This document shows positions 9,932 to 20,015 of a DNA stretch of 64,000 nucleotides, one piece after another. Each line of letters starts with the position of its first letter. The first letter of the stretch is position 1. This DNA comes from Nomia melanderi (taxonomy: Eukaryota > Arthropoda > Insecta > Hymenoptera > Halictidae): NCBI RefSeq assembly GCF_051020985.1, contig NC_135012.1, forward strand, positions 13,208,451 through 13,272,450. Direction: 5' to 3'. The notes under the pieces are model-generated. The model saw only the letters and a list, made by a program, of their open reading frames with translations. It searched no databases and was not told where the DNA came from. The position numbers were made by a program, and so were the translations under genes.

Positions 9932-12900
9932 TTACTGATCCATCGATTTGCGTATCCCACGGCCCAGTGTTGCCCGCGACGCGAGCTCTTTCGGGGACGC
10001 GTGGTAACTTCCGTTCTTGTGGAACTGAGGAACGTAGGGTGACGAATTAATGCTGGCCATGTACGCTATTTGCTTCGCCTCCGAATGCAGAGACGGGCTC
10101 TGAATATTATCTTGCTTTCTGGCATAGTTCACTCCGTAGTACATGCATTCCCTTGGCGAGACCATCGGCGGTATACAGTCGGAATCGTTTTTCGACACGT
10201 CATCTTTCCTGTTGCCGGGCTCCTGATTGTTTAGGAACACTGAACAAGGCTCCGGCATTCTTTGATAATTGCCGGTAGCGCGCGGCGCATACTTCTGATT
10301 CAGTTGCATATGCATGTTCGCCTGACCATTCCTTACCACGGAGTCCATTGTGACACCGTACGAGAACGGTACTGTTACCTGCCCATCCTGGGTACAGTTC
10401 TGATACTCGTTCGCCAAGGGAACGCGATACTGACCGGCTCTCGCGTGAACGTCCATCCCGTTGTCTTTCATCCTGACGTTCGATTTGCTCCCCTGCATGT
10501 TCCCCAAGTAATTGTCCAACTTCATCGGCACAGTAAACGTCGGGTTGCTCTCCAGTTGTTGCATCTGCTGGAACTGCTTGTACGGGTTGTTCTGCATAGA
10601 CGTCGGCGCAGAGCAATTGATAGTGTCCGTCGTGGTGTTCGACGGCAACACTTGATTAGGGTACGTATTGCAATTGGTGAACGGAGAATTTTGGTACAAC
10701 GGAGCCGGGTACTGCACCATCGGGTTCCAGCCTTGCATGCACAACTGCGGCACGTAAAACAACGGAGGCTGCATGTAACCTGCTTGTTGAATATTATTGA
10801 AATCTGTGCCGCAAACGTGTCGGGAGTTCTGCATTTGCATGTTCAACGGATGCGCAGAATTCATCACGTTTCCGAAGAGCAACATATCTGGAAGCGATAA
10901 ATTCCATTGATTATGCTGGGCAAGTACAGGATGATTTTGATAACCAGACGGCGGTAAGACAGAGGTTTGAGTGTTATGCATGAGAATGTTGGAAGGTTCA
11001 CCTTGCATAATGTTCTGATTCTCCATAGTATACGAAGAAGTACTTGGTACTAATGCGCTGTGAGAGACTATAGTATTTTCAGCCGTTTTCCTCGGTACGT
11101 TCTGCGCGTTACTGTATTGATTTAAGTAGACTGGGGACATATTATGATAGGGTAAGCCATTTCCCATTGGCATAACTGGGTTGCAGTTATTGTGCGCAGA
11201 TACACCTTGGGGAGATACGTGCGACACCTGATCCGGTTTCTGCTGATGCGCCACATCCAGCAAATACAAGTTCCTCTCAGAATTTTGAATAGCGACTGGT
11301 GCGTTTGCGTACTGAGCATTCGCATTATCGAAGTAACTCTTACTTTGTACACTCTGATGATTCTCCATTTGTTGAGTGTTGCTTAAATTAGGTAAAGTTT
11401 GTAAATCAGAGTAATACGAATTTCCAGTGATTTTATGAGACTGAATAATATTATGAGGATGCGACGACGACGATACAGAATGAACTGTATTAACTTCTTG
11501 AACATTATCAGAAAATTTCACCGACTTTGCTTCCGGGTTACCAGTGCTCATCTTACTGCTATTATTAATACTAGTATGATCTTGTTCAGTCTTTGCGAAT
11601 TGTACTTCAGTTCCATTACAAGAAGCTTGCAATATTTGTGATTCTTGTGATATATGAACAGGTGCATTTACAATAGCAGGATCTTTGGTACTATTTGAAC
11701 AAGAATTCAATGATTTAATGGACTGTACATTATTTACAGTAGTTGAATCTGATGTATCAGTCTTAGTATTACTAGCACCATTAGCTGCCTTATGCGAATA
11801 TACTGTTACTTTTGAGCCATCGAATTGATTTATTTTATAATCCTTTGTTGAATTATCTGTAACGTATTTTTTATAGTCGTCTGGTTTCTCTTTCCCACTC
11901 GAATCTTTGAAAAATGTTTGAAAAGTGCCTGAAGAACGCCTATAAACGTGAGAGTCTTTCTTGTTTTTTTGTATACACCCCTGATCATCTTTTAGATTCC
12001 GATCGGTAGTAGTCTTCGTGTGAGATAAATTTTGGTAACTTCTTCTACAAGACACAGATCCTGATGATTTGCCTATCATTCTTTCGTTCATACTGCATTC
12101 TGAAACATAAAAATCGTTTACATTCCCCGTTGTTTTGTACCGCGAGTAAGTCTCGTATCGCTTATTTTCTTACTTATTTCATATTTTTTCTTTGATCCAT
12201 TCTCAGTTGAATTAGTTGCACTAATATTATTATTAAAACCAGACACGTGATTAATAGAATTTTCTTCCTCCAGTTTAGTCGTATCCCTTACATACTGCTG
12301 TTGCGACTTTATGGATGCTTTGTTTCTATTATATTGATTATTATGCGACTGAGTGCGAGTTATTTGAACTTTGTGAGACTTCCTTATTTCATCTACCTCG
12401 TTACTCTTTTTTTGAGATTTATTTTTTTCATCTAGTCCTTCCATAGATTTGCTTCTACTACCACATTCATTGAACGTAGAAAAATGTTGTTTAGAAAACT
12501 GTTGCTCCTTCATTTGTGTCCCTTTTCCCATAATTAATTGTCTATTATATCCATTCACTTTGCTACATTTATCATGAAACTTAGACATTGCAGGTACGGA
12601 TATCTTCCTCGAGTCTGTACTAGAAGTTGATGTTTTATCACTTTTATATAAATTTAATGAATCATCTTGATCTTTGGAACTTTGTTTCGTAACAGTCCAA
12701 GACTCTTTTACATTACTTCCTGCAAGTAAAGAAACACTCTTTTGTTGTAACAATAACTTAGGAATGTTGCCAGATTAATTCCGAGATGTTTGAATCTCAC
12801 CTGATTGCTTTTTGATCTTCTGATCATTAGATTTATTAATATTAATCTTTGTAGTTGCTTTTTGCATACCTCTCTTTGATTCAGATGTAGGTTGAGCTTT

Positions 12901-13953
12901 AGATTTTGCATTGTTATTATTGTTATCATGACATTGCTTTGAAGTAACACGATTACCTTCATCGGTATCTGACTTTGTTGAGTCAGGAATACTACGATGA
13001 ATAGGATCCCTAATAATTATACGAACAATGCACCATATAACTCATAAGATGTAATCATTAAAATTAATCTTTTACCTACCATTTGTTAGAAGATTCGTTA
13101 TACGACTCCTCAGATTTACTTTTCTCTTCTTCCTTAAGTCTAAGGTGCTCCAATTGAACAGTAACAATATTCTCTTGCAAATTCATATTCATTGCCTCTT
13201 GCTTATCTAGTCTTTGAACAACTAAAGATTGAGAATTTGGAAATAAAGTACTATTTATATTGACGTCTTCATTCCATGCAGTTTCCATAATACTTTTATC
13301 AGACAGCTCGATAACTTTCAAAGTAGACTCAAGTGTATTATTATTTGTAATAATGTTGTTATTATCTATATTTTCACTCATAATACAATCATTGTTTTTT
13401 AACTCAGGATTATTCCAAACATCTTCATTTGAAACAACATTGATACTTTGTTGTATTTCTTCGGTTGATTTAGTTTTCAATAGATTACTTATTAATTCTT
13501 TCTCATGTGGAAACACGTTTGTGCTACAATACAGAAATAATTTGAGAACATTAGAAGAGATTTACATATTTACTTTTAACATTTTATCTTTTCCTTGGCC
13601 ATAGAACAGTCAACCATATATTGACACAAATGATGTTTTGACAGAATTATCCTCTTATGAGCAACAAAATAGATCATAATATTATTTGACATTAGAAGCA
13701 CATTTAATATCGATAAAGAAACTATGTTTTTTTTATTAGTCTGCACAAAATATTTTATTAAAGTTCAAAATAAAAGAAACAAATAGCAAAATAATATAAC
13801 GGTAATAAACTAAAATGTGTAAAAACAGATATAAACGTACTGGCCTGATAACTGAGAATTACTTTTCAGCCATTGCATATTATGCATCTTGCCTATTACG
13901 GCCATCTGCTCTACATCGTATTTTTGTTTTAAATCTTTATCAGTGGAATCCAT
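9932..13953 (-). CDS. unrecognised Asn/Ser/Gln-rich protein, 5 exons, 1,174 aa
   Basis: I do not recognise this gene. Five minus-strand exons join in phase: 13,953-13,841; 13,523-13,080; 13,009-12,801; 12,719-12,122; 12,092-9,932. The total of 3,525 nt is an exact number of codons. It starts MDSTDKDLKQKYDVEQMAVI at a true ATG and ends in GRGIRKSMDQ. There are no membrane segments or signal peptide. A charged, possibly helical stretch at the end of exon 2 (EHLRLKEEEKSKSEES) is the only ordered-looking part besides the N-terminal 37 residues. Exons 3-5 are rich in Asn, Ser, Gln, Thr and, in the last third, Met, Pro and Tyr (QQMQQLESNPTF), typical of disordered RNA- or condensate-associated proteins, though that role is inference. 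Codon use shifts from AT-rich at the 5' end to GC-richer at the 3' end. The exon 4/5 junction has two nearby acceptors; only the second (TGCAG at 12,093-12,097) keeps the frame. It converges with transporter 1 and diverges from transporter 2. Confidence 0.78.
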
Positions 13954-16035
13954 TATTACCTATTATAAATGCAGTTACAAAAACCTGAGCACAATTACAA
14001 CAAAATATAACTACCTAAAGATATCCTAGATGGAAAATAAAATGTAAGGTACAGCAATGTTACACTTAAGATGCTTCAAATAGTAGAACAATGTAAAGTA
14101 CAATTGTAAGAAGAATTAGAATTAATTATAATAGGCACTGTTAAACATAAAATGGTGAACCGTTAGCACGTATTAAGAAGCAAATAATAGAAATCCTCTG
14201 TCTTAAATTTTCTGATTTTACGTCAAAATTTCAGTTGCTTCGACGAGCAATAAGAAAACAAATACAACAAAACAGTCACTGTGCTCGACTAATCGTCTTA
14301 AACGCGTATGGAACTTAATTAACGTAAGAACCGAAAACAATGACAATAAAATATATTTACGGCGCAATTGGTATCGGATAACTACAACATTTGTAGGTAA
14401 ATTTTTGGGTCAGTAATATAATTTCACAGCTATCCGCGGGAATGATAATTTGACCAGTTTACCGTATGCTTAAATGTTTAACGGTGCTCGAAATATTAAA
14501 TGAAAATCTGTTGCAGGAACGTACTCTGGTTCAATCCAAAGATATTAAGAATGACCGACCACCATAAAGGTCGCCATAATACTGATGAACGGGAGGATGC
14601 GCAAGTGCAAACAGATGAAAAATCTTCACGGTGAATTGAAAAATAATTAATTTTTCACGACCCATTTATTCGTGAAATGGTTCCAAAGATGTTACGCGGC
14701 GTAAATGCAACGTTATACGTTAAACGGGGAATAATCGGTGGGATCGGTAGGTTTATAAAATTCAAATAAAGCATCCTTTAAAGGACATTCTCAAATACGG
14801 TAAAATTATTGGTTGTGGCTCGACGAGCCAACGAACCGGATTTATTCGTTCTAAATTACCGACTGCACCAAGGAAATGCAGTCCCTCTATTGACAAACGT
14901 GCGAACTGCACTTTTCTTCGAAACTATCCATAGCGAAATGCCGGTTCCCAAGTTCAGTTTATGGCCAGAACCTGGTCGGCGCGTGTATTCGTTCTAATTT
15001 TCCTTGTTGAACGGCTTACGATCTGGCGTCCATAATTTTCGGTTACAAATTTTCTATGAAACGGTCGTAATTAGTAAGGTATTGTGTTAGCATACGAAAC
15101 AGGTTATGCCAGTCTATAAATTTAATCGGCGTCTTTACGATGAAAATGACTCATACCGACGAAATTCGTGAAGTTAATTGATGGTTTGTTCTGTGCGATA
15201 TCATGCATTCGAACAGGAAACATATTATCGTATTACTTATGCTATAAATTAGCTGTGCATTTCCTTTGCGACGATTGTGTTAGTACACGAAGTTAATTAC
15301 TACACACAGAGGCGTAAAACCCTTGACTAATCTAACTGTGTGCTGTTTTTTTTCCCCAAACACGCACACGATACTTATCAGTGAGATAGGTCAAGTAGCT
15401 ATGGCCCTTTAATAAAACCGATCAACATAAACGGCGCTCGGAGGATGTTGGGAAATATATTGTGCCTTAACAGGCCAAGTGTTCAATGATTCGTAAAACA
15501 ACAAAAAGACTACGTTCTCTCGATGTAGCATTAAACACCGGTGAAATTAAACCTGTGAATTTTATGCGTTCAGATTATGCAATTATTGAAGTGACACGAA
15601 GGTTAACACACTTGGCTAACTCACGTGTGCCAATTGCAATTTTTGTCACGCCAAAGGGGTCGAGAATGCAAGAAAAAAATTAGAACAACCCTATTACACC
15701 AGCTAAGTAATTATACTCAGGAATTTTAATTTTCTCTTTTGAATTTCTGCTCGCCTCGTTCTACGATTTCTTTTCGTTTCTTTTTCCCTTTCTTTTCTTG
15801 AAATTTCTCTCGACGATTATTCCTTCTTCCTTCTGTTTTTGTCATCGGAACGATAAAATTGTTTTCGTCAATATTTTTAATCATCGAATTAGGGGAGCCC
15901 CGCGATTGTCTATCTACATTTATGTTCTTTATATTCGCGAAGAATGTGTATTGTTCACGATTTGTACAAAAAGTATGAAGGCTAGCCACTACTTTTCCTC
16001 CGCTAATGTGAGATAAAATTCGCGTTCTACCTGAC
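13954..16035. other. divergent intergenic region between the Asn-rich gene and transporter 2
   Basis: AT-rich spacer of about 2 kb between two start regions that point away from each other, so it should contain both promoters. The plus-side promoter is well marked at its right end (TATA box at 16,036). For the minus gene I see no clear TATA box. Small frames at 14,809-14,997, 15,486-15,683 and 15,726-15,989 lack family motifs and are not called as genes. Confidence 0.55.
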
Positions 16036-16072
16036 TATATAAGCAGCCGAAAGGCTTTGGTCTCTTTCAGTT
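16036..16072 (+). promoter_or_regulatory. TATA box and initiator of transporter 2
   Basis: TATATAA at 16,036-16,042 is followed by TCAGTT at 16,067-16,072, the classic arthropod initiator. The initiator A lies about 33 bases after the start of the TATA box, the expected spacing. Transcription from about 16,069 would give a first untranslated exon ending at the donor CACAG/GTAAAA (16,233). An acceptor at 16,351-16,352 then leads to the exon with the ATG at 16,367. Confidence 0.75.
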
Positions 16073-16233
16073 TCTCGCTGTATCGCGAAACGCGTATTTA
16101 TACTGTCAACATAGACAGACTTCTGTTTTTCTTTTATTTTTTTTCATTTTTTTATTTATGATACCGCGGTATAACTAAGAATTCGTGCCCGTGAGAAGCT
16201 ACGGCGTTACGGTGAAAGTTCCAACTTTCACAG
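16069..16233 (+). other. 5' UTR exon of transporter 2
   Basis: Runs from the initiator to the donor site CACAG/GTAAAA. The following intron (16,234-16,352) ends in TTTTTCCAAAG. Only 14 untranslated bases then precede the ATG. Inferred from promoter spacing and splice consensus. Confidence 0.6.
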
Positions 16234-16366
16234 GTAAAAATATTTCGCGTTTTTCATTGATGTAACTATTGTTCATTAATCGACGCGAGTTTTCGATATT
16301 GCCATAGAACTTATTCATTTGAAAATTTCAAATATTTCATATTTTTCCAAAGGTGCTCGACTTACA

Positions 16367-18862
16367 ATGGCCCTCGATATGATAGACCGGAAATGGCAAT
16401 CGAAATTTGACAAACTGAACAAATTTATTAAGAAACGAATACCGATCATTCGGTGGTTACCAGCGTATAATTCGGAAAAATTTTTAAGTGATGCTATTGC
16501 TGGAATTACCGTCGGCCTTACTGTTATGCCGCAAGGACTCGCTTATGCAACACTGGCAGGATTAGAACCACAGGTCACAGAAATATTTAAAAAAAAAATG
16601 TTATGTGAAGTTGTGATTTTTAATTCTTCTTCTATTTCGGTCGTATAGAACTTATAAAATTATAAAATTACAGTATGGTCTCTATTCTGCATTCATGGGA
16701 GCTATGGTATATATAATATTTGGGTCATGCAAAGACATCACAATTGGACCAACTGCACTTATGGCACTCATGACTCATGAATATGTTCAGGGTAGAAATG
16801 CAGATTTTGCAATATTACTTGCATTTTTGTGTGGTTGTTTACAAATTTTAATGGCTTTTCTACGTTTAGGTAACATTGAATAGTTGTTACACAATTAAGA
16901 AGTGCAACTTGTATGGATGGTCTGATGAATTTTATAAAATGTTGTAGGAGTACTTATAGACTTTATATCAATACCTGTCACAGTTGGTTTCACTTCTGCC
17001 ACATCGGTAATAATTGTGGCTTCTCAGCTCAAGGGACTTCTAGGATTAAAGATCTCCTCCCAAGGATTCTTAGACACTTTAACAAAAGTTTCCAAAAACA
17101 TTCATAAGGCTAGTCTGTGGGATACTGCAATGAGTTTTTCTTGTATTGCTGTCTTGTTGATGTTTAGGGTAATCAACATATATAATCTTATCAACTATAA
17201 TCTATTTTATTGTAGATTTTAATTGTGTTGTTTTTACTATATAGAAAATGAGAGACATCAAATTTGGCTCCACCAATGAAAAGCCAAATAAATATCACAA
17301 GGGATTGACAAAAATGGTATGGTTAATATCTACAGCTAGAAATGCTATTATTGTTATTGTTTGTTCTGCTATCGCATACAAGTTCCAATCGACTGAAACT
17401 GGTTCTCCATTCATTCTCACTGGCCCAGTCAGATCGGGTCTGCCATCTTTCAAGTTACCTCCTTTTTCTACACAAATTAGAAACGAAACCTTGAGCTTCA
17501 CTGGAATGTGTTCAGAATTAGGTGCATCTATAGCATTGGTTCCTATAATTGGGGTACTTGCTAATGTGGCAATTGCAAAAGCATTTGCAAATGGTGATAA
17601 AGTAGATGCTACTCAAGAATTAATAACATTGGGAATTTGTAATGTGCTTGGGTCTTGTGCAAGTGCAATGCCAGTTACTGGCTCGTTCAGCAGATCTGCT
17701 GTAAACCATGCAAGCGGAGTAAAGACACCAATGGGTGGTTTATATACAGGAATGTTGATATTGTTAGCTCTGAGTCTCCTAACACCATACTTTTACTTCA
17801 TACCCAAAGGTAACTTAACGATTACTTTCTTATTTATGCTTGTACATCAAGATTATGCATTTTTCTAACAGTATGCATTTCTCAGCTTCCTTGTCAGCAG
17901 TTATTATTTGCGCAGTGATGTATATGATTGAATACGAAGTAGTGAAGTTAATATGGAAGACCAGCAAAAAGGACTTGATTCCAATGTTTGTCACATTTTT
18001 ATTCTGTCTTCTTATTGGTGTAGAATATGGAATATTATTGGGTGTGGGAACAAATCTTATGTTCTTACTGTATCCCTCTGCACGTCCAACTATACATGTC
18101 GATGAATGTACTGTAAGTACTAACTTACATTAATGCTATACAATTCATTATTCTGTTCCATTTCATATCTTTATATTAATTCATACTGTGTGTGTGTGTG
18201 TGTCAGACTACTTCTGGAGCTGAGTACCTTTTGGTAACACCAGGAAATAGCCTGTATTTTCCTGCTGTTGATTTTATTAAAAAATCAGTTGGTAATGCTG
18301 GAATAAAGCAGGGTTCGAGTCAAATACCAGTTGTTGTTGATTGCAGATATATGTTGGGTGCAGATTTTACTGCTGCTAAAGTAAATACTTAGGCACAACA
18401 TCATTATGTATACGCAGTTGAGTAAGCAACTACCATCGTGCTTTACATATCTTTTGTCACAGGGAATCGCAACATTAATAAATGAATTTAATAATCGAAA
18501 ACAAGGTCTCTACTTTTACAATCCTCGGTCGGATGTAATTGCAGTGTTGAAAGGAGCATGTGGAGAAGAGTTTCAATATATCTCTACTCAAGAGGAATTA
18601 TCATATTTGTTATCAACACATCAAGGTTTTGATACAGATATATACATGTGTACTTACATAATTAAATATCCTGTTACACTGTCAAATATCCATTTTTGTT
18701 CGTGTTTCAGAGAAAGCATCGCAACAGCTGTTAGAAATAGCACGCGACAAATCGCACGAACCTTTAATGCTGGGCAATCGTGAAGTTATCCATCGGAATG
18801 GACGTTCGTGTCAAGAACTTAGCGAAGTCACGACGACCTTGTTGCATGCTACAGCTAGTTAA
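16367..18862 (+). CDS. SLC26 sulfate/anion transporter 2 (SLC26A11-like), 8 exons, 634 aa
   Basis: A second SulP/SLC26 anion transporter, paralogous to the one at 5,313-8,440. CDS exons: 16,367-16,573; 16,674-16,869; 16,948-17,168; 17,245-17,809; 17,886-18,112; 18,207-18,380; 18,463-18,625; 18,711-18,862 (TAA). All join in phase. Visible family marks: IRWLPAYNSEKFLSDAIAGI near the N-terminus, MPQGLAYATLAGLEPQYGLY, TIGPTALMALM, TGSFSRSAVN at about residues 353-362, and an NET glycosylation site near 288. A C-terminal STAS domain starts near 473 (YLLVTPGNSLYFPAVDF, VVDCRYMLGADFTAAK). The last exon adds a tail ending HATAS. The last junction (donor CATCAAG/GTTTTG at 18,625) is chosen because it keeps the frame into EKASQQLLEIARDK; reading on without splicing gives only a short unrelated end. 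Coding DNA is AT-rich, in contrast to transporter 1. Substrate is not determinable from sequence. Confidence 0.95.
18187..18203 (+). repeat. TG repeat directly before a 3' splice site
   Basis: A pure TG run ends three bases before the acceptor AG at 18,205-18,206 of transporter 2 exon 6, in the place normally held by a polypyrimidine tract. Confidence 0.85.
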
Positions 18863-19122
18863 AAGACAGTAGCGTTGTTATATTTCAAAAATTTCATTTT
18901 GATTTTTTCCCATGGACTGAAAATTTTACTTGTGCATTTCATGTGAAGAAATTTATCTTTACAGAATTTTATCGAACGTTTCTCAGTATTAAGTAATTTA
19001 ATATTCGTTATTACGAAATGACAAATATATTTATTACATGCAAGTTACTAGATAAGTCATCGATAATATAATGCGGTTAAGAAAATGGATTATATGACAG
19101 ATTTTATAATATTGATAAAAAT

Positions 19123-19123
<1 letters not shown>

Positions 19124-19154
<31 letters not shown>

Positions 19155-19165
19155 CATATACATAT
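19124..19165. repeat. TA microsatellite
   Basis: TATATATA run broken by CATA units, in the 3' UTR or intergenic zone after transporter 2. Confidence 0.9.
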
Positions 19166-19246
19166 GCAATTATGTGTAAAACCTTTGCGTACGTAAAAGA
19201 CATATTCTTGTATCTCTTGTTTTCTATGTTTGTTGTGTCAATCGGA

Positions 19247-19252
19247 AATAAA
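19247..19252 (+). terminator. candidate polyadenylation signal, transporter 2
   Basis: AATAAA about 390 bases after the TAA of transporter 2, in AT-rich sequence. Use is inferred from position. Confidence 0.55.
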
Positions 19253-19295
19253 TATTTAGATGTAATTTCCATTTGTGTAAATGTATACGAATGAT

Positions 19296-19301
19296 ACGTT
19301 T
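19296..19301 (-). terminator. candidate polyadenylation signal, mwh
   Basis: TTTATT on the plus strand reads AATAAA on the minus strand, about 715 bases beyond the mwh stop codon and just past the likely end of transporter 2. Weak evidence, since such hexamers are common in AT-rich DNA. Confidence 0.35.
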
Positions 19302-19699
19302 ATTACAGATAGGGGTAACAAGTTTATTAAATCGTAAACATAATTACAGGTCCGTTTTGAATGTATATTAAAAGTAATAAGTTAATGGAGAACTTTCACG
19401 TAGAATAATGGCATATGAGTAAGGCCATGAACTATATTCTTTTAACGTTACAACGATGATAATTCGTACGCTTATTTTATAATTATTGCTGCTTCCTGAT
19501 CTATGCTTTGTACAGGTTTACTTGAATGTTTATACAGTCTTCATTTGAACGCGACATAATTATAAAGATGTAATTACACGTGATGGAAAGTAATATTGCA
19601 CAATTCGTCGAAAACGTATAACACTCCGAATCATCGAACAACTATCTCCGTAATGGAAACGATTACATGTTTATCGCATTACCAGAAATATTAACTCCA

Positions 19700-19725
19700 A
19701 TATATATATATATATATATATATAT
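19700..19725. repeat. TA microsatellite
   Basis: Uninterrupted TA run of about 26 bases, within the probable mwh 3' UTR. Confidence 0.9.
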
Positions 19726-20015
19726 TAGACTCTTAAATTTTGTTTATACAAGTATCGCGCTCGAGTAGAGTAATTGCGATAAGTGGAGCAAACTTAGCGA
19801 TACGCGTACGTCAATTTCAATATTAATTTTTCTTTTTTTCTCAAAACTCGATAAGATGAAACGCACCGAATATCTAAAGAGGTGAACGAATGTCGTTCGT
19901 AAAAAGACTGTTTTTTGTATCGAAAACGCATACAAAAATATATTTGATTCTCGGAAGTGTTGTTTCGAGACGGGAGTATTCGAAATCTACATAGGTACTT
20001 ATTACAAAACTAATT

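Larger units (their letters stand above)
18863..20015. other. converging 3' UTRs of transporter 2 and mwh
   Basis: AT-rich interval between two stop codons on opposite strands. An AATAAA at 19,247-19,252 suits transporter 2. TTTATT at 19,296-19,301 (AATAAA on the minus strand) suits the long minus-strand gene, so the two transcripts may end within a few tens of bases of each other. TA microsatellites lie at 19,124-19,165 and 19,700-19,725. No further gene is seen. Confidence 0.6.

Noticed and set aside
10262..10900. 212-codon plus-strand frame opposite the Asn-rich gene
   Set aside because: Shadow of the long minus-strand exon; low-complexity His/Arg/Val composition and no independent support.
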